From: Phragmites australis
Taxonomy: Eukaryota > Streptophyta > Magnoliopsida > Poales > Poaceae
DNA: 64,000 nucleotides
NCBI RefSeq assembly: GCF_958298935.1
Contig: NC_084922.1
Span: 6,636,501-6,700,500, forward strand
Direction of reading: 5' to 3'
In this document: one piece after another, positions 22,120 to 32,975 of the stretch
Numbering within the stretch: the stretch's first letter is position 1
Layout: every line of letters begins with the position of its first letter
Translations under genes and position numbers: made by a program
Notes under the pieces: model-generated
Databases searched by the model: none
What the model was told of the DNA's origin: nothing
Seen by the model: only the letters and a program-made list of their open reading frames with translations

Positions 22120-22650
22120 GGTTACTATGTAGCCCCTGACTCTCTGGTCGAGAAGAAGATTTCTCGATTGGAGAGTAAGAAAGAACATACATGTACCAAC
22201 GAAAATGCGCGATGTAGCCCTCGGACTTTCTACTTGATGAATGAACCAAATGAATAAAGTTGTAGCATCGAAGGTATACGATGTAGCCCTTGATTCTCTG
22301 TTTGATGTGATAATCAAGATAAAGAATTGAGATGTAGCATCAGAGAGATACTCGAGGTGACCCCTGACTCATTGCTCAATGATTGAATCGAGTGGAAAGT
22401 GGAGCATAAGCACTCATATTATGAAATGTAAACTCCGGCTCCTGGATTGATGTGATAATCAAAACAAAGAGTGAAGCATAAGCATTGAAAATATATGATA
22501 TAGCCCCCAACTCTCTACTCAATGACTGGATCAAGTGAAGAGTAGAGCATGAGCATCAAAAAATGCATGACGTAGCCCCTGACTCCCTGTTTGATGTGAT
22601 AATCAAGACAAAAGAGTAGAGCGTAAGCATCAATATATTACACTCGACCA
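22120..22650. repeat. degenerate tandem repeat in gypsy element
   Basis: A unit beginning GTAGCCCCTGACTCTCTG recurs about every 72 bases (anchors near 22130, 22215, 22283, 22357, 22434, 22502 and 22574). In its later part two subtypes alternate: one with TTGATGTGATAATCAA and one with CTCAATGACTGGATCAAG. The higher-order period is therefore about 145 bases. Tandem repeats in the non-coding part near the 3' end are common in Tat-lineage elements. Confidence 0.7.
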
Positions 22651-22972
22651 CATGCTCGAAGGCGCTAGCCCCTAGGAATATAGTGGTATTTATGTCATAG
22701 TGATTGAGTGAACTTGAACTGCCATGTAGGTGAATATTAAAAATCCACTCCCGCTCGTGCTCGTTTTCACTGTAACCCTCAATTTGACGTTTCATAATGA
22801 CACAACATCCCTCTGCGCCGGGATTGGACACACTATAATGTCTCGGCGACATCTTGACTTCTGCCTAGCGCGTCAGTCTATGAACGCCACGTGATCGAGG
22901 CGTCCTCGAAAACGCAACTAGCGCTATCGTATCTTGACAGTCCCGTCTCTACAGTGCGACCTGTTCCCATGA

Positions 22973-23575
22973 CTATAAATAGGAGGGATGTGAGGCCATT
23001 TGTTCTTCACCCCGTTTCCTTCCATTTGCTCCTATGCATTGCTTGGTATAGCTCGTAGATCATAAGACCATGGACTCCACTCCACCATCATCTCCCAAAC
23101 AAAGCTAAGAAATCGAAGACGAAAAACCTTCCTCCCTATAGCCTCTCACCGCGGTTCCATCGGGAACCATCATCATCTCCTTTGATGAGGAAAAGTCAAG
23201 TGAGGAGTCTGAGGGAGAAAGGGATGGAGATGGGTCTGAAGAAGGTGGTGATCTTGACAAGATCATCAACCAGGCCATCGATGAGGTCTTTGGCGATGGA
23301 GCCCCTGAGTCCCCATCGATGAAGAAAGCACGATCGTCTTTTTCATTGACAACCACCATATCACCTCCACGGTCTATGGATGGTCCTTTGGCATCACCGG
23401 CACCAGTCAGCAGCTCCAGTATGGGTAGGGTCTTCACCTCGGCCACTCTCCCTGGCCCTTATACTAGACGACAACCGATGCCTAAGGCAATCAGCTGCCA
23501 CCCCTAGGAGGAGCAAAAGAGATTCTTCAACTCGTTCGAGGGAAAGTAGGTCCTTCACTGTTTGCAAGAGCTAGG
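22973..23575 (+). pseudogene. second plus-strand transcription-unit-like segment in gypsy element
   Basis: CTATAAATAGG at about 22973 is a good plant TATA box. About 100 bases on, ATG 23070 (ACCATGG) opens a frame that meets a stop early. An open acidic stretch then follows (EEKSSEESEGERDGDGSEEG, then DKIINQAIDEVFGDG) through about 23505. No domain is recognised. It is antisense to the element, like the ORF at 15960-17000, and may be a displaced part of it. Confidence 0.4.
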
Positions 23576-23639
23576 TGAGATAGAGTCAAATAATTAATCT
23601 AATCAAATGTAATCGTCTTATCTTTGATTTACCTTGTCT

Positions 23640-24016
23640 ATAAATGAAACTATCCGGGTTGGTCGATATACCATGAGTTCTCGATTACCTCATCGTTTGG
23701 AGTAGATAGTCGTATTGATCCAAGTCGAGTAACTTCGACTGCCATATAGGGCCCTTCTCACTTAGGTGATAACTTATGGCGTTAGGCCTGTTTCTGCACC
23801 TTTCATAGAACAAGGTCCTCAACAGTGAGTTTTCTGGGCTGATTTTTTTTTACTATGATATCTACGCAACGTCTGCTGATACTTAGCCGCTCGTATGGAT
23901 GCTCGATTACGATACTCTTCGAGTAAATTGATATCGTCCACTTGTAATTGCTCATGCCCCTCTTCCGAGTAACTTTCCATTCGAGATGATCCATACTTTA
24001 ACTCGGTCAGGAGCAT
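23640..24016 (-). pseudogene. gypsy integrase C-terminal remnant
   Basis: Minus-strand frames read INLLEEYRNRASIRAAKYQQ, then LRRYHS. After a frame change at a run of nine T they continue PRKLTVEDLVL, then a LSPKWEGPYMAVEV-like segment. This is the end of a Ty3/gypsy polyprotein (post-catalytic integrase C-terminus). No RT or RNase H part is present between it and the 5' LTR, so the pol gene is almost entirely deleted. Confidence 0.7.
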
Positions 24017-24504
24017 TGCATCTGCTCATAGACTACCACGTGGATCCTCAGGGATCTCCCCACCATTGCGTTTGGATCTACCACGTTCAGGTCAATGGGT
24101 TCAGCTCTGACTCCTCCGATGATAAACATGAATCGATCTATTCTGCTGTTCTGGCTATCGATGGAGTTGTTGTTACCACTTATGTGATTTTCGTTGTCGC
24201 TGTTAGTGTCCATGAATTGAAGAACATTGGGCTCCTAGGGATCCCAGTCGTGACGTCCTGCCTCGTGGTATGTGCCAATGGACTAGATTCGATGATACCG
24301 GTGTGGGTCAGTCCACCTTGAGCATCCCAGCGGTAAGCCACAGTTTCGAAGATGATATTAGACTCGACAGGAGGCGACGTGAAGATGATTGACGTCGACT
24401 CAAAGTGGTCGTAAAAGCCGTCGTCAGAGAATCCAACTCGAGCGTGTACTCGAGACATGATTGATCCTAAAAAGCAGATGAAGGCCCTTGCTTGGTGCGC
24501 CAAC

Positions 24505-25113
24505 TGTCGAAGATTTGTTCTCAACAATTTATCCGTAAATTGAACAAGGGGTACCTTTGAGATTAGGGATCAAGCACAAAATAAGATACACGATGTGATA
24601 GATTCGGGCTCATAGTTGGAGTAATACCCTACGTCATATGTTGATGTTGTTGTATATTGGTATCTTAAGTACAAGAAATGTAACTAAACCTATTACAATC
24701 AAGTAAATTTGATCTAGACTAATTTAGGATTAGAGTTGCCGAGTCTCTCAATTGCTAGGGTCTTGGTGTCGCTTGCCACGAGATACGCTGGATTAGGTTT
24801 TCTCCCTTCGGGGATTTGAGTCCCAACCTTATATGGGGCTGAGATGCTATCTTGGTTTTAGCTGTAGTCAATAGGGAGTCCTTCAACTTGTCGACCAAGG
24901 CAAAATAGATAAATCCGATCTGGATACTAGTCGTACTCGAGTCGGGTAACCGTTCCAGAACTTCCTAGTATATGCCTTCTAGATGTCCAGGTGTATCCTG
25001 ATCCACAGATTCGGTTCCGCAATATCTAAAGTAACTGAATACATGTACAATATACCTTATCCGAATACAATGTACTCATTATACGTAAATACCCTATAGT
25101 TGTATATTTGACA
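24505..25113 (-). repeat. 5' LTR of the gypsy element (right copy)
   Basis: This copy is 609 bp, the direct-repeat partner of 14991-15598, with TG and CA termini. On the minus strand it is followed by GTTGGCGCACCAAG at 24504-24491, the presumed primer-binding site. Confidence 0.88.
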
Positions 25114-25118
25114 CATGT

Positions 25119-25925
25119 GGAGGGATCTGCCGTTGGGAAGAGGTTGCGACGGTGATGGATGGGAGGGAGTGTTGCCGTCGACGAGAATCAAGTGAGCATG
25201 CCACTATGCGAGAGCGTGTGTGCGCGTGACATGCGAGACTCTATGGAGGCGAGTGTGGTGTAGTGGGACTCATGGATGATGCTGGTGTTCACATACATCT
25301 GTTGTTGTCTGGTGAAACGACGTGCGAGCTACATGATTAACGCCCGAACGGTCGTAATTTAGTCTTTACCATATAAAAATCTGTAAAAAGTTGCACTTGT
25401 TAAGACTATAATAAAAGTAGACGTAGGTGGATAAATGAAAAATCCTTGACTACTTTTCTTTTACAATTTTCCAGAAAAACAAAGCTGTAGTGAACGAAGA
25501 ATTTTCTCTTTTATTTCTCCTTATATAAGTTGTTACTTAAACTCAAATTTGATAAGATAATAGCCTGCTCTATATTATTATATTTTTATCAGATTTTTTA
25601 ATGACTCCTAATATGAAATTTTAGTTGATTAGTTTCACAAATCAGTTTGTGTGATAGTCCTAGTGCAGAGACACAGAGGGCGCTGAGCAGCAGGACACTG
25701 GATTTTTAATAATATTAATTTAATAGGAAATTGCAAAAATAATATGTATTTTCAAAAATTGTAAAATAGAATCATGTCAGCCATTGGCCAGTCGACAGTG
25801 GTTAGACATAGATGTAGAGCATATCACGAATAAAGCAACGTCGGCAAATCAATGGCCGACGGGTGCCTGTCGGCAGTACTATTTTTACTATTTTCTAAAA
25901 ATACATATTATTTTTTAATTTTGTA
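25119..25925. other. intergenic sequence with a MITE-like inverted repeat
   Basis: There is no gene. At 25733-25925 an imperfect inverted repeat is seen: AATAATATGTATTTTCAAAAATTG on the left and a TCTAAAAATACATATTATTTTTTA arm at about 25894-25917, flanking a GC-richer core with GTCGGC words. It looks like a MITE or other small foldback element. No clear target duplication was found. Confidence 0.5.
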
Positions 25926-26164
25926 TTAAATTGAAAATCAGTACGGAGTAGTTCTGGTGCGCCGTATGAATCCACGAGCACCGAAGCGGATAAAGCGTCC
26001 CCCACCTCCTCTCCTCCAACGAGCGCCTCCTCCTCCTCCTCCTCTCTTCCACTCCCTCCCCTCCACCATCGCCTCCTCTACTCCGCCGCGCGCTCCCTCG
26101 CCGTGCATGAAACCCTAACCCCACCTAAACCCTCGCCGAACCTCCCCCCCCCACCCCCTCCGCG

Positions 26165-29100
26165 ATGGCCAAGTCGCTCCTCTCCTCCTCCCTCCTCCCC
26201 TCGCTGCCCCGCGTCGCGGGCGCCGCGAGGCTGCCGCTTCTCCCGTCGCTGCGCTCCCTCCGCCGCCGACGCGCCGGGGCGTGCAGGGTGAGGGCGAGCC
26301 TGCACGGGCTCGAGTCGGTCGGGGGACTCCAGGCCGCGCTGGAGCGCGCCGAGGCGGCGCTCTTCACGCTCGCGGACGCCGCGGTCGTCGCGGTCGACGC
26401 GGCCGCGGGGGCAGGAGGAGGGGATGCCGAGCAGGCGGCCGCGGCGGTTCAGAAGAACGGGGGGTGGTTCGGGTTCATCTCCGAGGCGCTGGAGGTCGTT
26501 CTCAAGGTAATGATTGCTTAAAAATGGTGGTCCTGTACTTAGTAGTTTGACAATTGATTGATACTAATTTTTGTGGAATTAAGTGCGGAATTATGAGTTA
26601 TGGATGTTCCTGGGGAGTCGAGGGGTGGGGACTAGGGTGCATGCACTGTTCGTGCTTCCATGCTCTGGTTTCTGGGACTAGCAACATCATTGAGCATTAG
26701 GAAAGACTGGTTTGGTTGGTCCTGTACGAGCTCGTAATCTTGCTAATGGCTACTTCGTGATGGAAATGTTTGTTCTGGGAGCCTGTGTAACTCCACATTT
26801 TTGTTATGCACTTTGCTTTCGAGGTTTAACGGAAATGATAGAAATGCGGAGTTATAGGATGTTATTTCGCTGGTTAGGACTTAGGAACATAGTAGTGAAC
26901 TGCTTTCAAATGCTGATGCTATGGGGACCTCGCCACGCAGGTGCTAAAAGATGGTCTGTCAACAGTTCATGTGCCTTACTCATACGGATTTGCGATCATT
27001 CTGCTCACCATCATAGTGAAGGCTGCGACTTTGCCTCTAACAAAAAAGCAGGTGAATGTTCTTGCCTTATTGGAGTTGAACTGATGAGCATTGTTCCATC
27101 TCTGGTTACTGATCATGAATTTGGTGGATTGATATATGTGTTGCTTATCTATTTTTAGGTCGAATCAACTCTGGCGATGCAGAATTTACAGCCACAGATC
27201 AAGGCAATCCAGCAGAGATATGCAGGCAATCAGGTTTGTGTTGGTTGTCAGAAACTTCGATCATGGATGTCATGATAGAATCATGCTCCCTACAATTAGC
27301 TTATTTTTTGCTTATCTTTTTCAAACACGTTTCTTTGTGTATTCTGATCACCTGCTTCTACACCATTCTTATTAGGAAAGGATACAGCTAGAGACTGCTC
27401 GGCTATATAGGCAAGCTGGAGTCAACCCGTTAGCAGGTTGCTTTCATTTCCCCTTCTAAACCAAGTTACATTGACAGTAAAATGATTCATTCAGTCCTTT
27501 GGATTTTATTTTGTGCTTGATTCCTGAAAGAAAATTATTTCATGTCGCTTGACCATATATTTCTTTTCTATGATAGAATCCATCCCTGCCTTGGAAAGCC
27601 ATTTAGCTTTCTACTGCAATTGCCTTTTATAACGTAGTTTCATGATCTTATGGTTTCTCTGCCAGGATGTTTTCCAACTTTGGCAACAATACCTGTCTGG
27701 ATTGGTCTTTACCAGGCCCTTTCGAATGTGGCAAATGAGGTAAGCTAAGTCCAACTGGTTGCTTGATGTTTGCTTGATTAAGAGGCTTTTGGACTGAGTG
27801 GCTTCTTTGACATGAAGGGATTGTTGACAGAAGGATTTTTCTGGATTCCTTCATTGGGAGGCCCAACAACGATTGCTGCTCGGCAAAGTGGTGCTGGCAT
27901 TTCTTGGCTCTTCCCTTTTGTGGTATTGAAATTGATCTCTTACTAACATACAGATCAGTTATTCTGGTATTGGTTCTTGGAAAAAGATTGGTCTATGCAC
28001 TAGTAGCAATATGTTGTTGCAACAATTTGGAGTGTTGGACCAGCGAATGTTTCTCATAGCCAATTAAGCAGCACATTCGAACTCAAGCAACAGAATCTTT
28101 GTCATGTGCAGAATTTAAATTTTCTTACCTGTTTAGCCCCATGGTTTAAATAGTTGGTCACGCTACAAATCTACTTTGTTTAAATGATGCGGCATGACAT
28201 GTTCTTGATTTATTATTCTTGCAGATATATGGCAACACGTTGGTCTATATGCTTGCATGATTGAGCTAAGCTAAAAGGATATAATTTGTACTGACATTTT
28301 AAATGAATTGTACAGGATGGTCATCCTCCATTAGGCTGGCATGACACGATAGCTTATCTCGTGTTGCCTGTACTACTTGTTGCTTCTCAGTACGTCTCTA
28401 TGGAGATCATGAAGCCACCACAGGTGAATGCTTTTTGTGTACACTTTCACCAGTTATTATGCCATTATACACTATCATGGTTTAACTTTAGTCCTGTTGT
28501 GTTCTACAGAGCGATGACCCATCACAGAAAAACACACTGCTCGTTTTGAAATTTCTTCCGTTTATGATTGGATATTTCTCTTTGTCAGTGCCATCGGGAT
28601 TGTCCATTTATTGGTATGTGTATCTGTTATTGGTTCTATTAGGAGGTGCACTCAGATATGTTTCAAGCTATAGTGCTAGATGCCTCATAGAAGATCGTAT
28701 TATTCCCTCTATGTGCACTGAACTATTACATTCAATCAGATCCAAATTATCACTGTGTATTGACTTCATGGTTTGCCATTAGGTTTACGAACAATGTCCT
28801 CAGCACAGCCCAGCAGGTGTGGTTACGGAAAATGGGAGGAGCAAAGCCTGTAGTCAGTGAGGGAGGTAGTGGAATAATTACAGCAGGACGAGCAAAACGC
28901 TCCAATGCTCAACCATCTGGTGAAAGGTACCTTTGAACTTCATTTGTTATTTAACACTGTTACTTTGATTTTAACATTTACATACATCTCAACCAGGTTT
29001 AGGCAGCTAAAAGAAGAAGAGAACAGGAGAAAATTCAACAAAGTGCTTGCTTCAGGAGATTCAGTTTCAGCATCGTCTATATCAGAGGATGAAGACTTGG

Positions 29101-29366
29101 ATGATGAGACCACAGAAGAGGTACTCTTGCCCTTTTTCCCTTTCCTTATCTTTCTTTAGTAGAGCATTTTAAGGCTACTTATCGTAGAAAATCCTCCTAC
29201 CCCCAACAGCCCCTGAGAATATGAAATTCATCTTGTGTTACCGATGTAAACCTGACAACAGGGAGGGCCTGTAGAGGATGCATCCAATGCTGGTAGCAAC
29301 AAGAAACTTCCAAGTTACTCTGGGAAGAAGGGCAAAAGATCGAAAAGGAAGCGCATGGTGCAGTAA
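26165..29366 (+). CDS. ALB3: ALBINO3/Oxa1-type thylakoid membrane protein insertase
   Basis: Eleven exons join in phase: 26165-26506, 26941-27051, 27159-27233, 27376-27436, 27666-27739, 27818-27922, 28316-28423, 28510-28613, 28783-28926, 28997-29120, 29262-29366, giving 450 residues (Arabidopsis ALB3 is similar, about 460). Residues 1-50 are rich in Ser, Arg and Ala (chloroplast transit peptide). Membrane segments lie near 127-147 (FAIILLTIIVKAATLPLT), 200-217, 249-260, 267-285 and 301-330, including the typical ATIPVWIGLYQALSN and FMIGYFSLSVPSGLSIYW. The tail is acidic (SEDEDLDDE) and ends in a very basic KKGKRSKRKR stretch. The family inserts light-harvesting proteins into thylakoids with cpSRP43/54 and SecY. 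The paralogue ALB4 is the main alternative. Confidence 0.9.
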
Positions 29367-30587
29367 TGTGGCAGAGCCAAATTGGATTCATTTTTGTCAC
29401 AACTGGTAAGTGTAAGTGGCCTTAAGGTACCTCTTCATAATGAAGCATGTCGCATGTCCTTATTCTGTTGTCCATGCTTTTAAAAATGAGAAAAATAGAT
29501 GACTAGTGACCAGGGTTAAACTTTCCGCTTTTGCAAATTTCCCAGTAACCAGGCGCGGGCGGTTGCTGGTCCTATACCTATCCGTTTTTCTTATTCTTCA
29601 AATTATACCTCCAAACAACATATCTCATTTAGTAGTTGCCACTTCCCAGTGATATAAAACAACCAACAATTGGACTTTTTTTTTCTGAGCTAGAAACAGA
29701 AACAAGCCTGTTTTCACCAGTTTTTTCTACAAATGGTGTACAAAATATAATTGTTTGTAATTGCAGGTTAATTTAGTTGACCAATTCAATGCCACAATTG
29801 ATCTCGGAGACAATTTTGATGGTCGCTTAGAGGCCTACGCTTCAAGTGCAGACAAATAGATAATTTCTGGGGTCACAGGTAATTTGGGTAAATTGTGAGA
29901 TGAAGTAGTTCAGTACATGCTATAATATAGGTTTGAGAGGGTAATCGACAGGGGCCAGGGCTTGAGTATATGTGTAAGCAGAGGAGATGATCTTTAGAAG
30001 TAGAAAAAAATACTCTCGCGTTATTCTGTAAGTTGGGTTCCAAAATTGGGCAGCAACTGGATCATCCAGAATCCAGACTACTGATATGCATTCCTTTTTC
30101 GCTCTTGTAAACGGATAAAATTGTTTCAGGGGTACATTGCGCAGGCTGACAACCATCCTCATACGAAGGAGTTTGATTCAACTTGTCATTGTGTTGTCAG
30201 AATTGTAAAGTAATGAACTTGTGCTAATAATCTCTGGGCCCGGTAGAGTAAAGTGGTAAATTTGTGTTGATTCCTGATTGTGCACTAGCAACAGCAGTAT
30301 GTACTTGGTTCTTTGAGATATGACGCCCTACTTTTCTGTAATGGGAAGACTGGGAGTTTGGTTTGGTTTGGTTGGAGGGACCCAACATTTGGTATGCTCA
30401 ACTGCAGCTGTCGAATCTGTTGGCCACAACTATAGAATTATTGGTTCCTGGAAAATTTGCACTAGTAGTACCACTTTGTAATGGGTGATGACGAGGTTGT
30501 TGCGCAACAACTGGAGCATCAAATTCCTCATCTTTATATTTTTCTTTAGGACTTGTTTTAGACATTGTGTTGAATGAGGATCTGTGA
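29367..30587 (+). other. 3' UTR of ALB3 (with possible 3' UTR intron) and intergenic sequence
   Basis: After the stop, a donor at 29405 (AACTG|GTAAGTG) and an acceptor at about 29766 (AATTGCAG) could define a 3' UTR intron. UTR-like sequence runs to about 30240. There is no coding gene. Confidence 0.4.
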
Positions 30588-31872
30588 CATTCGGCTCAAT
30601 TTAGATAGAGCCTATGAGTTTATGTGTTTAGTATCATCTTGCTCGTTGAGTAAGAGTGAAACCAACTTCAACCGGCTCTCTATCATCCTCTCTATCTTAT
30701 TTTCTAGCAAAAGCGGGAGAAAAATAGTTTCAACCAGCTCCCTATCAACTTTTCTATTTTTTGGGGCTCGCTGCTTTACCCTTTCTCGTTGGCCAAATGT
30801 AGTGAGCTCATCCTGCTCGATATCATATTTTTTGTTGGGCATGGAAGTTGATTCCCGCTATCGATTTGCACTCGAGTCGTGCGGAGAGGGAGCTTGGGTG
30901 GTGCCTGATTTGAGCTCGAGCGGTGGCTTGAGTAAGGCGGCGATAGGGTTGAGCTTGAGCATCGGTTTGGAGGAAGGCGATGGTGGGGAAGGCGCGGTGG
31001 AGGGCGGTGAGAAGGAGGCCCCAGGGCAAGCGGTGGAGGGCGGTGAGGGGGCCCCCAGGGCGAGCAATGGAGGGCGGCGCACTTGAGGTCCCCACGCTGT
31101 CGTCGCTTAGAGGGGGCGATAAGGAGGGAGATGGGTGGGGGATGTAACTAGGGCGGCACCGGCGCTAGCAAGGAGGGAGATGGGTAGGGAGGAGGTCGGC
31201 TCCTTGAGGGGGAGGGGGATGGGAGAGCTCGGTGAGCTGCTACGCTGCTGCTATGCTATGGAGTAGAGGGGGAAATGAGGGGGGGGGGGAGAGAGCGCCG
31301 CTGCTGCTCTTGCGTAGGTGAGGAGATGAGAGGGAGAGAGAGCACGAGAGGGCTAATAGGTGGAACCGTGATGAAATGGTGTATAGGGAGCTAAATTTAG
31401 AAAATCGGTTGAAATGCGTTGATAAATAAGGAGTGAAATCTAAATAGACAACTCTTTGTATAGCAGAATAGGGAGCTAAATTTGAGAGATCCATTAGAGA
31501 TGCTCTTATAAGATCACTAGAGTTCATGTCATCAATCCCGGATTAATCCTTTCACGCGAAGCGAGGATAAAAGCGTAAGCGGGCTGGTGTGAGTGTGTGG
31601 TCCACTTAATGTGTGAGTGGGTTTAAGTTGGTTTTGACTCTGGACCGTTACAAATGGTATAAGAGTTGACTCTCGCTGTTACACGGGCACATGCGGGCTA
31701 GGAGTGCAGCATATGACGCATAGTGCGTGTTGGGCCATGAGAGGTCACATAACATGGTATATGTGCCGGTACTGGACGCACGGACGTGTGCTAAGAGGAA
31801 ATATTTCTAGTTATTTGTCTAGTTATGGGTATGTTTGTCAGATGAGGATGTCAGGCCCTAGGAGGTTGACAT
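30588..31872. repeat. unknown repeat, copy A (interrupted)
   Basis: Starts GACATTCGGCTCAATTTAGATAGA. It aligns with copy B (32410-32975) over the start, over ATAAGATCACTAGAG, and over GTGTGGTCCACTTAATGTGTGAGTGG. It contains an 836-bp insertion (30669-31504) that copy B lacks. It may be a derivative of a larger retroelement; the family is not recognised. Confidence 0.65.
30669..31504. mobile_element. insertion in repeat copy A, 3-bp CTT duplication
   Basis: Copy B reads AACTT|ATAAGATC without interruption, whereas copy A has 836 bp here between CTT (30666-30668) and CTT (31505-31507). The ends (CAACCGGCTCTCTATC and TTAGAGATGCT) recall grass MITE-type termini, but the inverted repeats are weak. 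A run of 11 G lies at 31279-31289. The open frame at 30574-31086 crosses the insertion boundary and is not a gene. Confidence 0.55.
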
Positions 31873-32409
31873 TGTTGGTAATATGCCCTAGAGGCGATTG
31901 AGTTTGCGGATTGGATCTGCTAATAGGCTTTAATGTTGATTAAAGGACCATTAGGGTTTAGAGTCGTAATGGGCTTTAATGTTGATTAAAGGCCCATTAG
32001 CGTGCTCTATATAAGAATAGGCAGGGGCCAAGGCGCATTGAGTTTTTTCAGAAAAACAGATCTTGCCACCAAAAACCCTGGCCGCCTCCTATTCCCGAAC
32101 TCCCTTCGAAACCCTAGCCGGGCGCGCGGTGCTAGCACACCGGCGCACGGCGATTCCATCCTTGTACGTGTGGATACCGTAGAGGCGCTGCTACTATTGC
32201 GGTGCTGATCTGCTCGAGACGTGCTCGGGACGAAGTTGACGATCGACTACTTTACGCGCACGACGTTGGATTGGTCTGCTTCAACTCTTCTTCCGCTGCA
32301 CTGCTCGTCAAGTGGTAACGATTCATGATCCCCTACTCGCATGGCTTCCTGGTTGAATGCGGTAGAGAAAATTTATTTTGTGCTAGCGTAGCCTACCCGC
32401 AACCCTTCA
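31873..32409 (+). mobile_element. solo copia-type LTR
   Basis: This 537-bp sequence begins TGTTGGTAATATGCCCTAGAGGC, a start typical of grass copia (SIRE/Maximus-like) LTRs, and ends CCCTTCA. It is flanked by GACAT on both sides (31868-31872 and 32410-32414). TATATAAG at about 32010 is a plausible LTR promoter. No internal sequence remains, so it is a solo LTR. Confidence 0.9.
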
Positions 32410-32975
32410 GACATCAGGCTCAATTTGTATAGAACTAATGAGTGCACATGTTTAATATCATCTTGCTAGTTAAGTAAGAGTCAAACTAACTTATAAGATC
32501 ACTAGAGTCTATACCATCAACCTTGAGTTAACCCTTTTATGCAAAGTGAGGATGAAAGTGTAAGACCATCTTTAACAGATACTCTAAAAATTCATCCCCT
32601 ATAACACTATTACAACATCCTCTAACACTATTACAATACTCTTTATTTTTTCTATCTTCAACAGCTACCCTATTTTCTACATTCTACTACTCTTCTCCTC
32701 CCTTTAGACCCACAATCAACCTCTGTGAACAGTCTTGTGGTTGCTATAATGTTTCGGCAAATTTGGAGTATCAGATTTTCTCTCCTCAACATTATAGCAC
32801 TGGATACAGACTAGGTTAGAGAGAAAATTCGAGTGCTACAGTATTTTGGGGTACTGTAACACTGGATATAAACTCTGTTGAAGATGGCCTAAGTAAGTTG
32901 GTGTGATTATGTGGTTCATTCAACGTGTGAGTAGATTTAAGCCGGTTTGTACTCTTGGCTGTTACAGGGTCTTTG
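32410..32975. repeat. unknown repeat, copy B (interrupted by a MITE)
   Basis: Aligns with copy A, including AGCATCATCTTGCT-type, ATAAGATCACTAGAG and ACGTGTGAGTAG segments. It is split by the Tourist-like MITE at 32564-32889. Copy A shows the empty site with a single TAA. Confidence 0.65.
32564..32889. mobile_element. Tourist-like (PIF/Harbinger) MITE
   Basis: This 326-bp element begins GACCATCTTTAACAGA and ends TCTGTTGAAGATGGCC, i.e. ~16-bp terminal inverted repeats. It is flanked by TAA (32561-32563 and 32890-32892), the expected 3-base target. It is AT-rich and has no coding capacity. Confidence 0.88.

Larger units (their letters stand above)
14991..25113 (-). mobile_element. Ty3/gypsy LTR retrotransposon, Tat-like, internally deleted
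   Basis: Two long direct repeats, 14991-15598 and 24505-25113, both begin TGTCGAAGATTTGTT and end in CA. The element is flanked by the 5-base duplication CATGT (14986-14990 and 25114-25118). Inside the right LTR, the minus strand reads GTTGGCGCACCAAG, a plausible primer-binding site. An integrase C-terminal remnant follows in minus orientation, so the right LTR is the 5' LTR. A plus-strand (antisense) ORF lies near the 3' LTR, the layout described for the Tat lineage. Most of gag-pol is missing. Two solo LTRs of another family are nested within it. Confidence 0.88.

Noticed and set aside
22120..22650. CRISPR-like array
   Set aside because: The repeats are degenerate, contiguous ~72-bp tandem units with no unique spacers, and the sequence is plant nuclear.
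30574..31086. 170-codon plus-strand frame
   Set aside because: It crosses the junction of an insertion defined by comparison with the empty site at 32470-32490, so it cannot be an ancestral gene.
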